A stretch of DNA of 64,000 nt from Streptomyces sp. ISL-96. Lineage in GTDB: Bacteria > Actinomycetota > Actinomycetes > Streptomycetales > Streptomycetaceae. Within the stretch, counting starts at the first letter, position 1. Every line of letters starts with the position of its first letter. Below, piece by piece: positions 31,738-39,311 of this stretch. The DNA is taken from the NCBI RefSeq assembly GCF_018614035.1, contig NZ_JAGGPA010000002.1:1-64000 (forward strand), read 5' to 3'. Both the position numbers and the translations under genes were made by a program. Below the pieces are notes generated by a model, which saw only the letters and a program-made list of their open reading frames with translations, ran no database searches and was not told the DNA's origin.

Positions 31738-33321
31738 ATGACCCAAGCCCCCGCGCCGCGGCGCAAGGTGGACCGCGACGAGGTGTTCGTGGAGTTCACC
31801 AAGTCGATCTGCCCGATGTGCAAGACGCCCGTCGACGCCCAGGTCAACATCCGCCAGGGCAAGGTCTATCTGCGCAAACGCTGCAAGGAGCACGGTGAGT
31901 TCGAGGCGCTGGTATACGGGGACGCCGAGGAGTACGTCTTCTCGGCCCGGTTCAACAAGCCCGGCACCATCCCCCTCACCTTCCAGACCGAGGTGAGGGA
32001 CGGCTGCCCGTCGGACTGCGGGCTGTGCCCGGAGCACAAACAGCACGCCTGCCTGGGCATCATCGAGGTCAACACCAACTGCAACCTGGACTGCCCGATC
32101 TGCTTCGCTGACTCCGGCCACCACAGCGACGGCTACTCCATCACCCACGAGCAGTGCGCACGGATGCTCGACGTCTTCGTGGCCTCCGAGGGCGAGGCGG
32201 AGGTGGTGATGTTCTCCGGCGGCGAGCCCACCATCCACAAGCACATCCTGGACTTCATCGACCTCGCGCTGAACCGGCCGATCAAGAACGTCACCCTCAA
32301 TACCAACGGCATCCGTCTCGCCACCGACCAACGCTTCGTCGCCGAGCTGGGCAAACGCAACCAGCTGCCCGGCAGGTCGGTGAACATCTACCTGCAGTTC
32401 GACGGCTTCGACGAGCGAACCCACCGGGAGATCCGGGGCCGTGACCTGCGTACGTTCAAACAGCGGGCACTGGACAACTGCGCGTCTGCTGGGCTGAGCG
32501 TCACTTTGGTCGCGGCTGTCGAGCGGGGGCTGAACGAGCACGAGCTCGGAGACATCGTCGAGTTCGGCATCGACCACCCGGCCGTACGGTCGGTGGCTTT
32601 CCAGCCCGTCACCCACTCCGGTCGGCATGTGGAGTTCGACCCGCTGAACCGGCTCACCAACCCCGATGTCATCAAGCTCATCAATGAACAGCGGCCGCAG
32701 TGGTTCAAGAAGGGCGACTTCTTCCCCGTCCCCTGCTGCTTCCCGACCTGCCGCTCCATCACCTATCTGCTGGTGGACGGCGAGCCGGGCAGCCGGACCG
32801 TCGTGCCCATTCCCCGGCTGCTGCAGGTCGATGACTACCTCGACTACGTCACCAACCGCGTCATGCCCGACACCGGAATCCGCGAGGCGCTGGAGAAGCT
32901 GTGGTCTGCCTCCGCCTTCATGGGCACGGAAACGACCCAGGAGAAGCTACGGGCCACCGCCGAAGGACTCGATTGCGCGGACTCCTGCGGCATCGACCTC
33001 CCGCATGCGGTGAAGGACCTCAACGACAAGGCATTCATGATCGTCGTACAGGACTTCCAGGACCCCTACACCCTCAACGTCAAGCAGCTGATGAAGCGCT
33101 GCGTCGAGGAGATCACCCCTGACGGACGCCTCATCCCCTTCTGCGCCTACAACTCCGTCGGCTACCGCGAACAGGTCCGCGCGCAGATGTCCGGCGTTCC
33201 CGTCGCCGACGTGGTGCCCAACGCGCTGCCCCTCGCGCCCGTCCTCACCGACACCCCCTACGGCTCCAAGACCGCCCGCAGCACAAAGCCCCAGCCGACC
33301 GCCGAAGAGGGCGCACGATGA
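31738..33321 (+). CDS. Radical SAM enzyme, tetraether-lipid-synthase (Tes)-like
   Basis: 527 aa from ATG 31738, with GTGGAGG upstream; the longer frame from 31489 is spurious. It has an N-terminal Cys-rich domain: SICPMC (Cys25, Cys28), Cys49 in KRCKEHGEF, then DGCPSDCGLCPEHKQHACLG (Cys90, 94, 97, 105). The radical SAM core has CNLDCPIC (Cys115, 119, 122) and FSGGEPT near 159-165. A late cluster PVPCCFPTC follows near 340. The order ICPxC, KxCxEHGxF, CPxxCGLCPxHxQHxC, then CNLxCPxC is the layout I recall for archaeal tetraether (GDGT) synthase and its bacterial relatives. The substrate here is unknown. It overlaps the methyltransferase start (ATGA). Confidence 0.85.
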   Translation: MTQAPAPRRKVDRDEVFVEFTKSICPMCKTPVDAQVNIRQGKVYLRKRCKEHGEFEALVYGDAEEYVFSARFNKPGTIPLTFQTEVRDGCPSDCGLCPEHKQHACLGIIEVNTNCNLDCPICFADSGHHSDGYSITHEQCARMLDVFVASEGEAEVVMFSGGEPTIHKHILDFIDLALNRPIKNVTLNTNGIRLATDQRFVAELGKRNQLPGRSVNIYLQFDGFDERTHREIRGRDLRTFKQRALDNCASAGLSVTLVAAVERGLNEHELGDIVEFGIDHPAVRSVAFQPVTHSGRHVEFDPLNRLTNPDVIKLINEQRPQWFKKGDFFPVPCCFPTCRSITYLLVDGEPGSRTVVPIPRLLQVDDYLDYVTNRVMPDTGIREALEKLWSASAFMGTETTQEKLRATAEGLDCADSCGIDLPHAVKDLNDKAFMIVVQDFQDPYTLNVKQLMKRCVEEITPDGRLIPFCAYNSVGYREQVRAQMSGVPVADVVPNALPLAPVLTDTPYGSKTARSTKPQPTAEEGAR

Positions 33322-34145
33322 CCGACCAGAACGCCCGCCCACCCATCGCGACCGGCGATGAACTCAAAGCCTGCTGCGCCGCCGCGTACTCGTCCGATGT
33401 GGTCGCCCTGCTGCTCGGCGACTCCTACCACCCGGGCGGCACCGCCCTGACCCGCCGCCTCGCCGACGGTCTCCGCCTGGCGGAGGGCTGCCGCGTTCTC
33501 GATGTGGCCTCGGGCCGCGGCACCACCGCCCTTCTCCTCGCCGACGTCTACGGCGTACGGGTGGACGGGGTGGACTACTCACCGGCCAACACCGCCCTGG
33601 CCCAAGGAGCCGCCGCAGCCGCGGGACTCGGAGACTGTGCCGTGTTCACCACCGGGGATGCCGAGCGCCTGTCCTACCCGGGCGGCGTGTTCGACGCGGT
33701 GGTGTGCGAGTGCGCCCTGTGCACCTTCCCCGACAAGGCCCAGGCCGCAGTTGAGTTCTCCCGTGTCCTGCGTCCCGGTGGACGGGTCGGCATCACCGAC
33801 GTCACCGCCGCCCCCGACCGCCTCCCGCCGGAACTGACCGGTCTGGCCGCGCGGATCGCCTGCATCGCCGACGCCCGCCCGCTGGCCCAATACGTTGAGA
33901 TCCTGGCCGCCGCCGGACTGCGCACCATCCGCACCGAACGCCACGACGCGGCCATGACCCGCATGATCGACCAGATCGAGGCGAGGCTGAACCTGCTGCG
34001 CATGACCGCTGCGGCCAAGCTCACCGACGCCGGCGTGGACCTGGAGGCGGCCCCAGCCGTCCTCGCCGCTGCCCGCGCCGCCGTGGCGGACGGCGTCCTC
34101 GGCTACTCCCTGCTGATCGCGGAGAAGGGCCTGCCGAACGCCTGA
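33318..34145 (+). CDS. Class I SAM-dependent methyltransferase paired with the radical SAM enzyme
   Basis: 275 aa from ATG 33318 (ATGA overlap). N-terminus LKACCAAAYSSDVVALLLGDSYHPGG, then SAM motif I RVLDVASGRGTTALLLAD, GVDYSPAN (motif II) and VCECALCTFPDK (Cys-rich, post-motif), LRPGGRVGITDVT. Overall a Methyltransf_11/UbiE-type fold. The CC pair and CECALC suggest metal or thiol involvement, as in methylases of arsenic-like elements, but no diagnostic ArsM triad is clear. Translational coupling to the radical SAM gene argues for consecutive steps on one substrate. Confidence 0.85.
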   Translation: MTDQNARPPIATGDELKACCAAAYSSDVVALLLGDSYHPGGTALTRRLADGLRLAEGCRVLDVASGRGTTALLLADVYGVRVDGVDYSPANTALAQGAAAAAGLGDCAVFTTGDAERLSYPGGVFDAVVCECALCTFPDKAQAAVEFSRVLRPGGRVGITDVTAAPDRLPPELTGLAARIACIADARPLAQYVEILAAAGLRTIRTERHDAAMTRMIDQIEARLNLLRMTAAAKLTDAGVDLEAAPAVLAAARAAVADGVLGYSLLIAEKGLPNA

Positions 34146-34166
34146 CTGGAGGACGCGTGCATCCCG

Positions 34167-34209
34167 TGCAACGGCGCTTGTTGCATCGGATGCGCCTGCG
34201 CTCAGGCGC
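34167..34209. terminator. Hairpins between convergent genes
   Basis: Two adjacent dyads fill the 56-base gap between convergent stops: TGCAAC-N7-GTTGCA (34167-34185) and GCGCCTG-N4-CAGGCGC (34192-34209). The second overlaps the stop of the 70-aa minus gene. Together they look like a bidirectional terminator. Confidence 0.5.
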
Positions 34210-34414
34210 CGTCCGCAGGGGATGCCGCTTCGCGCAGACGCAGCGCCTGTGTGTCGTAGTCGTGGAGAATCTGCCGGAGCTGTTCCAACGCCTCCGTGGG
34301 GATTTCGGGCGGAGCGGACTCGGCCACGAATCGGGCGGCGGCCACCAGCGCGGCGAACTCGAACGCGTGAGCAGTCGCACTCAGGACACCCGGCCGGGCC
34401 CACTCGAGGTGCAT
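34202..34414 (-). CDS. Small hypothetical helical protein
   Basis: 70 aa, best start ATG 34414 (MHLEWARPGVLSATAHAFEFAALVAAARFV). It is mostly helical with an amphipathic C-terminal helix (PTEALEQLRQILHDYDTQALRL) and no Cys. It lies 4 bases downstream of the CMD-like gene stop, in the same direction, so it is probably its operon partner. No family recognised. Confidence 0.6.
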   Translation of the reverse strand: MHLEWARPGVLSATAHAFEFAALVAAARFVAESAPPEIPTEALEQLRQILHDYDTQALRLREAASPADGA

Positions 34415-34418
34415 GATC

Positions 34419-34811
34419 TCAGCCCTTCGATGCCAAGTAGTCCTTGATCTGCCCGAGTTCCTGCGCGAAGTCGTCGTAGTCCTCACGGATACCGTTGAGG
34501 TATGCGCTCCAGCCGAGGCTGTTCTTCGCGTAGTGGACGGCTTCCTGGATCTCCTCGTCGGTGGCCCCGAACAGCTTCGCGGCCTCCGTGTGGAAGAGCG
34601 TGCAGTAGCGACACTTCGTCTCCGAATGCAACGCGATCCCGATCAGTTCCTTGTACTTGTTCGGGATGAGCGTCTCACCGAGCTCGATCTTCTTGAAGAT
34701 CTCCCACTCGTAGTCCAGCAGGTCATCGGGGATCCGGGAGAAGAAATGCGGAACGAGACCCAGCGTCTCCTTGATCTCCGACTCGACCTCGCTTCGGCTC
34801 CGGCCTGCCAT
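34419..34811 (-). CDS. Carboxymuconolactone-decarboxylase-like (AhpD-type) protein with CxxC
   Basis: 130 aa from ATG 34811, with GAGAGGAG upstream; the longer frame is antisense noise. The helical AhpD/CMD fold shows IGIALHSETKCRYCTLFHTEAAKLFGATDEEIQEAVHYAKNS with the catalytic CxxC (CRYC) and downstream His of the AhpD proton relay. These enzymes act as thiol peroxidase or disulfide relays. It fits the surrounding thiol-redox cluster. It is divergent from the membrane gene at 35086 and likely shares its regulation. Confidence 0.85.
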   Translation of the reverse strand: MAGRSRSEVESEIKETLGLVPHFFSRIPDDLLDYEWEIFKKIELGETLIPNKYKELIGIALHSETKCRYCTLFHTEAAKLFGATDEEIQEAVHYAKNSLGWSAYLNGIREDYDDFAQELGQIKDYLASKG

Positions 34812-35085
34812 GGCGACCACTCCTCTCAGCCAGCGAACGGACCCTCCTTCCACGCTAGAGCTCGCCAGCGGGCCCTGCGACCGCTGCCGCGCCTGCCTCT
34901 TCCCGCATCGCCCCCACAGATGGCGAGCCCCTCGTCCCGACGCCCGGCAGCCACGTCCGCCGGGAATATCGCCGCGGCTTGGAGTTACTGGCACGTAGGT
35001 AAGCGCGCTCACATACCTGCATCCGTCACCGGTCCTAGCGTCGTCGCTGAAGCAAGCATCCCGGGCAGGAGAGGACTTGAAGATC

Positions 35086-35571
35086 ATGACAGCCACCGTG
35101 CAGGTATCCCCGAGAGCCGCCGTCATCCCTGTCTACGCGGCCTACGGCGCTGTGGCCGGTGTGGTCGGCGGGATCGGGTTCGGCATCTGGATGTCGGTGT
35201 CCCGGCCGATGATGGACACCGCGATGATCACCATGGTCGCCGGTCTGCTCGGATCGACCAACGCCTTCGCCGGGTGGCTGATCCACCTGGGCATCGCGGT
35301 CTTCGCCGGCATCACCTTCGGCGCGGTCCTGGGCCAGTTCGCCCAGAAGATGGCACCCGCGGTCGTGCTGGGGCTGGCCTACGGCGCCGTGTGGTGGTTC
35401 GTCGGCGCGCTGTGGATCATGCCCGCCAACATGGGCATGCCGGTCTTCGAGTGGAACGACGTCACCAGCTCCAGCCTCGGCGGCCACCTGGTGTTCGGGC
35501 TGCTCGCCGGACTGACCTTCGCCTGTATCGCCCAGATGGCGGCCAAGCGGACGGGCCGGGCCGGAGGATGA
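35086..35571 (+). CDS. Four-helix membrane protein of unknown function
   Basis: 161 aa; ATG 35086 is preferred over TTG 35077. Helices around 13-35 (AAYGAVAGVVGGIGFGIWMSV), 45-65, 70-90 (HLGIAVFAGITFGAVLG) and 95-115, with a further hydrophobic stretch near 135-150 (HLVFGLLAGLTFACIAQM). Gly-rich packed helices and a conserved-looking WNDVTSSSLGGHLVFG. I do not recognise the family. A strong terminator follows, so it is a single-gene unit between the AhpD-like and Crp genes. Confidence 0.7.
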   Translation: MTATVQVSPRAAVIPVYAAYGAVAGVVGGIGFGIWMSVSRPMMDTAMITMVAGLLGSTNAFAGWLIHLGIAVFAGITFGAVLGQFAQKMAPAVVLGLAYGAVWWFVGALWIMPANMGMPVFEWNDVTSSSLGGHLVFGLLAGLTFACIAQMAAKRTGRAGG

Positions 35572-35614
35572 CCCGCGTACCGCCGGCGTCAACACCCGGC
35601 CCCGGCACACCGCC

Positions 35615-35646
35615 CCGGGGTGCTGCACAGCTTCGCAGCACCCCGG
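35615..35646 (+). terminator. Hairpin terminator
   Basis: CCGGGGTGCTGC (35615-35626) and GCAGCACCCCGG (35635-35646) give a perfect 12-bp stem with an 8-base loop, 44 bases past the membrane-protein stop. Confidence 0.75.
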
Positions 35647-35747
35647 ACGGCTACTGTCTGGCCGACAGCGCCGGTGCGATGGCCAGCCCGGCGTGGGGCG
35701 CGGCGCCCCCGCCGTGGGCACCGGGACGACGCGAGGAGACACACCAC

Positions 35748-36449
35748 ATGACCGACGCCGGTGACGACGTGGAGAAGACGTGGTGCATCTCCGAGGTCGA
35801 CATCTTCCGCGACCTCAGCGAGGCGGAGATGGACGCCATCGCCGCCGCAGCGCCGATGAAGACCTACTCCGCGGGAGAGCTTCTGCATTCCCCGGCCCAG
35901 CCGTCCGAGGTGCTGTTCATCCTCAAGCGCGGCCGGGTCCGCATTTTCCGTGTCTCCGCCGACGGCCGGGCCCTGACCTGCGCGATTATCAGCCCGGGCA
36001 CCATCTTTGGGGAGATGGCGCTGCTCGGGCAGCGGATGTACGACAACTTCGCCGAAGCCCTCGACGAGGTCACCGTCTGCGTCATGAGCCGCGCCGATGT
36101 CCGCCGTTTCCTGCTCTCTGATGCGCGGATCTCCGCCCGGATCACCGAAATCCTCGGCCGCCGCCTGGCCGACCTCGAACAACGCCTGTCCGACACCGTC
36201 TTCAAATCCGTACCCCAGCGCATCGCCACCACCCTGCTGACCCTCGCCGCCGAGAACCGAACGCGCGTGCTCGGGGCCCGCAGCCCGCAGATCGCCCTGA
36301 CACACCAGCAGATCGCAGCCCTGGCAGGCACCTCCCGCGAAACCACCACCAAGGTCCTGCGCGAGTTCGCCGGACAGGGGCTGATCCGCCTCGCCAGAGG
36401 GCGTATCGCCGTCCTCGACCCTGAGCGCCTCAAGGACCACGCGGGCTGA
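35748..36449 (+). CDS. Crp/Fnr-family transcriptional regulator
   Basis: 233 aa from ATG 35748 (GCGAGGAG upstream); the very long frame reading into it from 34413 is spurious. Cyclic-nucleotide-binding-like beta roll (about 15-130): VDIFRDLSEAEMDAIA, VLFILKRGRVRIFRVSADGRALTCAIISPGTIFGEMALLG. A dimer helix, then a winged HTH (about 165-225): ALTHQQIAALAGTSRETTTKVLREFAGQGLIRLARG. A few scattered Cys (Cys13, one in TCAI, one in VCVM) are present, but no clear FNR-type cluster pattern. It probably controls the adjacent redox genes in response to a redox or small-molecule signal. Confidence 0.9.
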   Translation: MTDAGDDVEKTWCISEVDIFRDLSEAEMDAIAAAAPMKTYSAGELLHSPAQPSEVLFILKRGRVRIFRVSADGRALTCAIISPGTIFGEMALLGQRMYDNFAEALDEVTVCVMSRADVRRFLLSDARISARITEILGRRLADLEQRLSDTVFKSVPQRIATTLLTLAAENRTRVLGARSPQIALTHQQIAALAGTSRETTTKVLREFAGQGLIRLARGRIAVLDPERLKDHAG

Positions 36450-36536
36450 CGTCACCGAACCGTAAGCACTCAGCCGTCCCGCCCACGGGACCGGCCGATC
36501 TACATTCAGAGCCGATCCCGAACATCAGGAGCCCTC

Positions 36537-37118
36537 ATGCGTGTCCGCTCGTTCCTCCCGGCCGTCCTGACCGCCGGAATGCTCGCCCTTGCAGGCTGTG
36601 GCTCCGACGGCGGTGACGCATCCGGCAGTGATGCGGGCACGGACAGCTCTGGCGCGAACACGGCCCCCGCCGCCACTCCCACCTCAGCCGGCAGCGATTC
36701 TTCCGGGACGGTGCCCGAGGCACTGCGCTTCACCGGAATGACCATTGAGGGCAAGCCGTTTGACGGCGCGACGCTGGTCGGCAAGCCCACGGTGCTGTGG
36801 TTCTGGGCCCCCTGGTGCCCCAAGTGCAAGGCCCAAGGGCCGGAGACGGCGAAGGTCGCAGCGCAGTTCGAGGGGAGGGCCAATGTCGTCGGGGTGGCCG
36901 GGCTGGACAAGCCGGCGGCCATGAAGGACTTCGTCGCCTCGGCCAAGGTCGGCGCCTTCCCGAACCTGTCCGACGAAGGCGGTGACATCTGGAAGAAGTT
37001 CGAGATCACAGAGCAGAGCACGTACGTCGTGCTCGACAAGGACGGCAAGACCGTCTTCACCGGCAACCTGCCCGCCGGCAAGGGGCTGGCCGACAAGGTC
37101 AGCAAGCTCGTCGGCTGA
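36537..37118 (+). CDS. TlpA/ResA-like thioredoxin lipoprotein
   Basis: 193 aa from ATG 36537. A lipoprotein signal with lipobox ALAGC (Cys21), a Ser/Gly/Asp linker (about 22-58), then a thioredoxin domain (about 60-190) with the active site WFWAPWCPKC (Cys94, Cys97), VVGVAGLDKPAAMKDF and STYVVLDKDGKTVFTG. It is anchored outside the membrane and carries out thiol-disulfide exchange, most likely reduced by the CcdA protein encoded 6 bases downstream. Confidence 0.9.
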   Translation: MRVRSFLPAVLTAGMLALAGCGSDGGDASGSDAGTDSSGANTAPAATPTSAGSDSSGTVPEALRFTGMTIEGKPFDGATLVGKPTVLWFWAPWCPKCKAQGPETAKVAAQFEGRANVVGVAGLDKPAAMKDFVASAKVGAFPNLSDEGGDIWKKFEITEQSTYVVLDKDGKTVFTGNLPAGKGLADKVSKLVG

Positions 37119-37124
37119 CGCGCC

Positions 37125-38027
37125 GTGTCCGACGTTCCGCTCGCCCTCGCCCTGACCGCGGGCATGCTCGCCGCGGTGAACCCGTGCGGCTTCGCCCTGC
37201 TGCCCGCCTACCTCTCCCTGCTCGTCCTGGGCGACGACTCGCCCACCCGCACGGCCGCGGTCGGCCGCGCGCTGGCCGCGACAGCTGCCATGACCGCCGG
37301 ATTCGCGGCCTTGTTCGCCGTCTTCGGACTCGCCGTCGCACCCGTCGCCGGCCAGGTGCAGCAGCACCTGCCATGGTTCACCATCGCCTTCGGCCTGCTG
37401 CTCGCCCTCGTCGGCGGCTGGCTGCTGGCCGGCCGCGACCTGCCCACCCTGCTCCCCAAGCTCCGCCGTGCCCCCGCCGTGACCCGCTCCGTGCAGTCGA
37501 TGGCACTGTTTGGCGCCGCCTACGCGATCGCCTCGCTGGGCTGCACCATCGCTCCTTTCCTCGCGATCGTGGTCTCCGCGTTCCGCAGTGGATCGACGCT
37601 CGAAGGTGTCGCGCTGTTCACTGCGTACGCGGCCGGGATGGGAGTGATCGTGGGCGCCGCCGCGCTGTCTGTGGCGCTGACCCGCACCGCCCGGGTGGGC
37701 CGTCTGCGCCGCCTCGGTGCCACCGCCTCCCGCCTCGGCGGCGGCCTGCTGTTCCTGGTCGGTGCGTACGTGGCGTACTACGGCTGGTACGAAATCCGCG
37801 TCCTGCGTGACCCGCTGTCCACCGACCCCGTCATCGACGGCGCAGGCACCGTACAGCGGTGGATCTCCGAAACCCTCGAGACCGTCGGCATCCCCACCAT
37901 CACCGCCGTGTTCGCAGCACTGCTGCTGACGGCGCTGGCACTCCGCCACCACCTTCACCGCCGGGCCCAGGACACGCCACGAACCAACAGTGGCACTTCA
38001 CCAGATGGCACCCAGCGAACTCTCTGA
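37125..38027 (+). CDS. CcdA-type transmembrane thiol-electron transporter
   Basis: 300 aa from GTG 37125, 6 bases after the TlpA gene. Multi-pass, with the two CcdA cysteines in AAVNPCGFALLPAYLSLL (Cys21) and AYAIASLGCTIAPFLAIVV (Cys140). It transfers electrons from cytoplasmic thioredoxin to extracytoplasmic thiol proteins. The extra C-terminal helix and basic tail (HHLHRRAQDTPRTN) are longer than in the minimal family. With the TlpA lipoprotein it forms a dedicated pair; likely clients are the DUF3179, MauE-like or AhpD-like proteins nearby. Confidence 0.9.
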   Translation: MSDVPLALALTAGMLAAVNPCGFALLPAYLSLLVLGDDSPTRTAAVGRALAATAAMTAGFAALFAVFGLAVAPVAGQVQQHLPWFTIAFGLLLALVGGWLLAGRDLPTLLPKLRRAPAVTRSVQSMALFGAAYAIASLGCTIAPFLAIVVSAFRSGSTLEGVALFTAYAAGMGVIVGAAALSVALTRTARVGRLRRLGATASRLGGGLLFLVGAYVAYYGWYEIRVLRDPLSTDPVIDGAGTVQRWISETLETVGIPTITAVFAALLLTALALRHHLHRRAQDTPRTNSGTSPDGTQRTL

Positions 38028-38248
38028 ACTACGGGAAGTTCGCCCCACCCCATGAGGAACCGGAGGCGTGACGGGCTGCTCCGGTACCCGGCGTGCCAGA
38101 TTTCGAGTGCGCTGGCTACGTCGAGGGAGTTGCTGACGACGCCGATGAGGAGGTTGACCAGGACGGGCAGCCCGCTCCACCACGCCCTCGACGCTTCGCA
38201 GCACACGGGGCCCGCCGACGTCGTCGACCCGGCCCCGGTTCGCCAGTG

Positions 38249-38395
38249 CTACGCAACCTTGGTCATTGTCCTGCCGCAGCAGCAGGTGGGACTGGACTGG
38301 CCGGAGCAGGTTGGCGGGGCCGCCTTGGTCACGGTCAGCTCGCATCCGCAGTCCGGGTCAGGGCAGCGATATACCTCGCCCTCACGGAATGGCAT
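38249..38395 (-). CDS. Tiny Cys-rich metal-binding-type protein, 48 aa
   Basis: Starts at ATG 38395 with GAGGTGA 6 bases upstream. It reads MPFREGEVYRCPDPDCGCEL and ends SSPTCCCGRTMTKVA. Seven Cys in 48 residues (positions 11, 16, 18, 30, 38, 39, 40), including CGC and CCC groups: a metallothionein-like or zinc/copper-cluster protein. It is soluble, with no signal peptide. It lies 79 bases downstream of the MerR regulator gene in the same direction, so metal-dependent expression as one unit is likely. I am confident that it is a gene, less so of its metal. Confidence 0.7.
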   Translation of the reverse strand: MPFREGEVYRCPDPDCGCELTVTKAAPPTCSGQSSPTCCCGRTMTKVA

Positions 38396-38474
38396 CGCTC
38401 GTCACCTCGCCTTTTCGCGTTCTCATCTTTCACGAGCGACGCTAGAACCTTGCCCCATGGGAAAGGTCAAGCGG

Positions 38475-38888
38475 TCAGTTCGTGCCGTCGGGGGTGGCCT
38501 CGATGATGTGGCAGATCACGGCGGTCTCGCCGCGATCGGCTGCCTGGTCGGCACGGTCGCGGGCGGCCTGGAGGGTTTCGCGCAGGGCCTGGAGGTCGGC
38601 GATGCGCTGGTCGATCTCGGCGAGGTGCTCGTCGAGAAGGCCGGTGACCAAGCCGCAGGGCTGCCGGCCCTCGCGCTGGAGGTCAAGGATGCGCTTGATC
38701 TCCTTCAGGCTGAGGCCGAGGGCCTGGGCCCGGCGGATGAAGCGCAGTACGGGGAGGGTGTCGTCGCCGTAGGTGCGGTATCCGGCCGGGGTGCGCTCGG
38801 GTGGGTCGATGAGCCCTCCGGCCTCGTACAGGCGGATGGCCTTGGCGCTCAGTCCGGTCTGCTCGGCGACGCGGCCGACGGTCAGCAT
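38475..38888 (-). CDS. MerR-family heavy-metal-type regulator
   Basis: 137 aa from ATG 38888. Winged HTH MLTVGRVAEQTGLSAKAIRLYEAGGLIDPPERTPAGYRTYGDD, then a long dimerisation coil. It has two metal-type Cys positions: PCG (residue 77) at the coil start and ICHIIE near the C-terminus. This matches metal-sensing MerR members (ZntR/CueR/MerR group) rather than drug sensors. It is divergent from the Cys-rich membrane peptide at 38970; the intervening DNA holds a MerR-style promoter dyad (38932-38961). The 48-aa Cys-rich gene lies downstream. Confidence 0.85.
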   Translation of the reverse strand: MLTVGRVAEQTGLSAKAIRLYEAGGLIDPPERTPAGYRTYGDDTLPVLRFIRRAQALGLSLKEIKRILDLQREGRQPCGLVTGLLDEHLAEIDQRIADLQALRETLQAARDRADQAADRGETAVICHIIEATPDGTN

Positions 38889-38931
38889 GGCGGTTGCCCT
38901 CCTCGAAGGTCTCGGGTGTCGTTCGTCGGGC

Positions 38932-38961
38932 TTGACTCTGCCCTAAGGGCAAGGTTAGGAC
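38932..38961 (+). promoter_or_regulatory. MerR-type promoter with spacer palindrome, leaderless transcript
   Basis: A -35 TTGACT (38932-38937) is followed by an 18-bp spacer holding the dyad TGCCC-TAA-GGGCA (38939-38951) and a -10-like TAGGAC (38956-38961). A palindrome inside an over-long spacer is the MerR operator layout. The predicted transcript would start at about 38968-38970, where the GTG of the next gene lies, so translation would be leaderless. Confidence 0.55.
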
Positions 38962-38969
38962 CGCACGCC

Positions 38970-39218
38970 GTGACCGGCGCCTGGCTCCTGCTCGTCGCGA
39001 CGCTGCTCGCCGCCGTCGCCACGTACGTGTGCTGCATCCGCCCGATGCGCAACAAGGGCGGCTGCTGCCCGGCTCCGCCCTCGCGTACCCGGGAGAGCGT
39101 CGACGAGGAGATCAGGCGCACCCGCGAGGAACTGCGCCTGCTGCGCGACCAGGCCGCCACACGGCACACCCACCCGACCCCCGCCTCCGATCGGCGACGG
39201 GAGTCCACCGGACGGTGA
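38970..39218 (+). CDS. Cys-rich single-span membrane peptide, 82 aa
   Basis: Starts at GTG 38970, at the predicted transcription start. It has one N-terminal membrane helix (about 3-22, GAWLLLVATLLAAVATYVCC), a CCIRP then GGCCP Cys pair set facing one side, and a charged helical tail (SVDEEIRRTREELRLLRDQ). The Cys pairs next to the membrane suggest metal capture or handover. No known family. Its position opposite the metal-responsive MerR gene implies metal induction. Confidence 0.65.
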   Translation: MTGAWLLLVATLLAAVATYVCCIRPMRNKGGCCPAPPSRTRESVDEEIRRTREELRLLRDQAATRHTHPTPASDRRRESTGR

Positions 39219-39311
39219 CATGTCCCAGCGCCCCGCACCGCCCCCGCGGTCCGGGCACCGCGCCGGCCGCATGCCGCCGCGCCACCCACTCCAGCCCGCA
39301 GGGATTCCCGG

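Noticed and set aside
33318..34145. Arsenite methyltransferase (ArsM)
   Set aside because: Cys residues are present but not in a recognisable ArsM arrangement, and no ars genes lie nearby.
34413..35740. Long plus-strand frame running into the Crp/Fnr gene
   Set aside because: The first 445 codons are antisense to the AhpD-like gene and out of frame with the membrane gene; only the part from 35748 has family similarity and a ribosome binding site.
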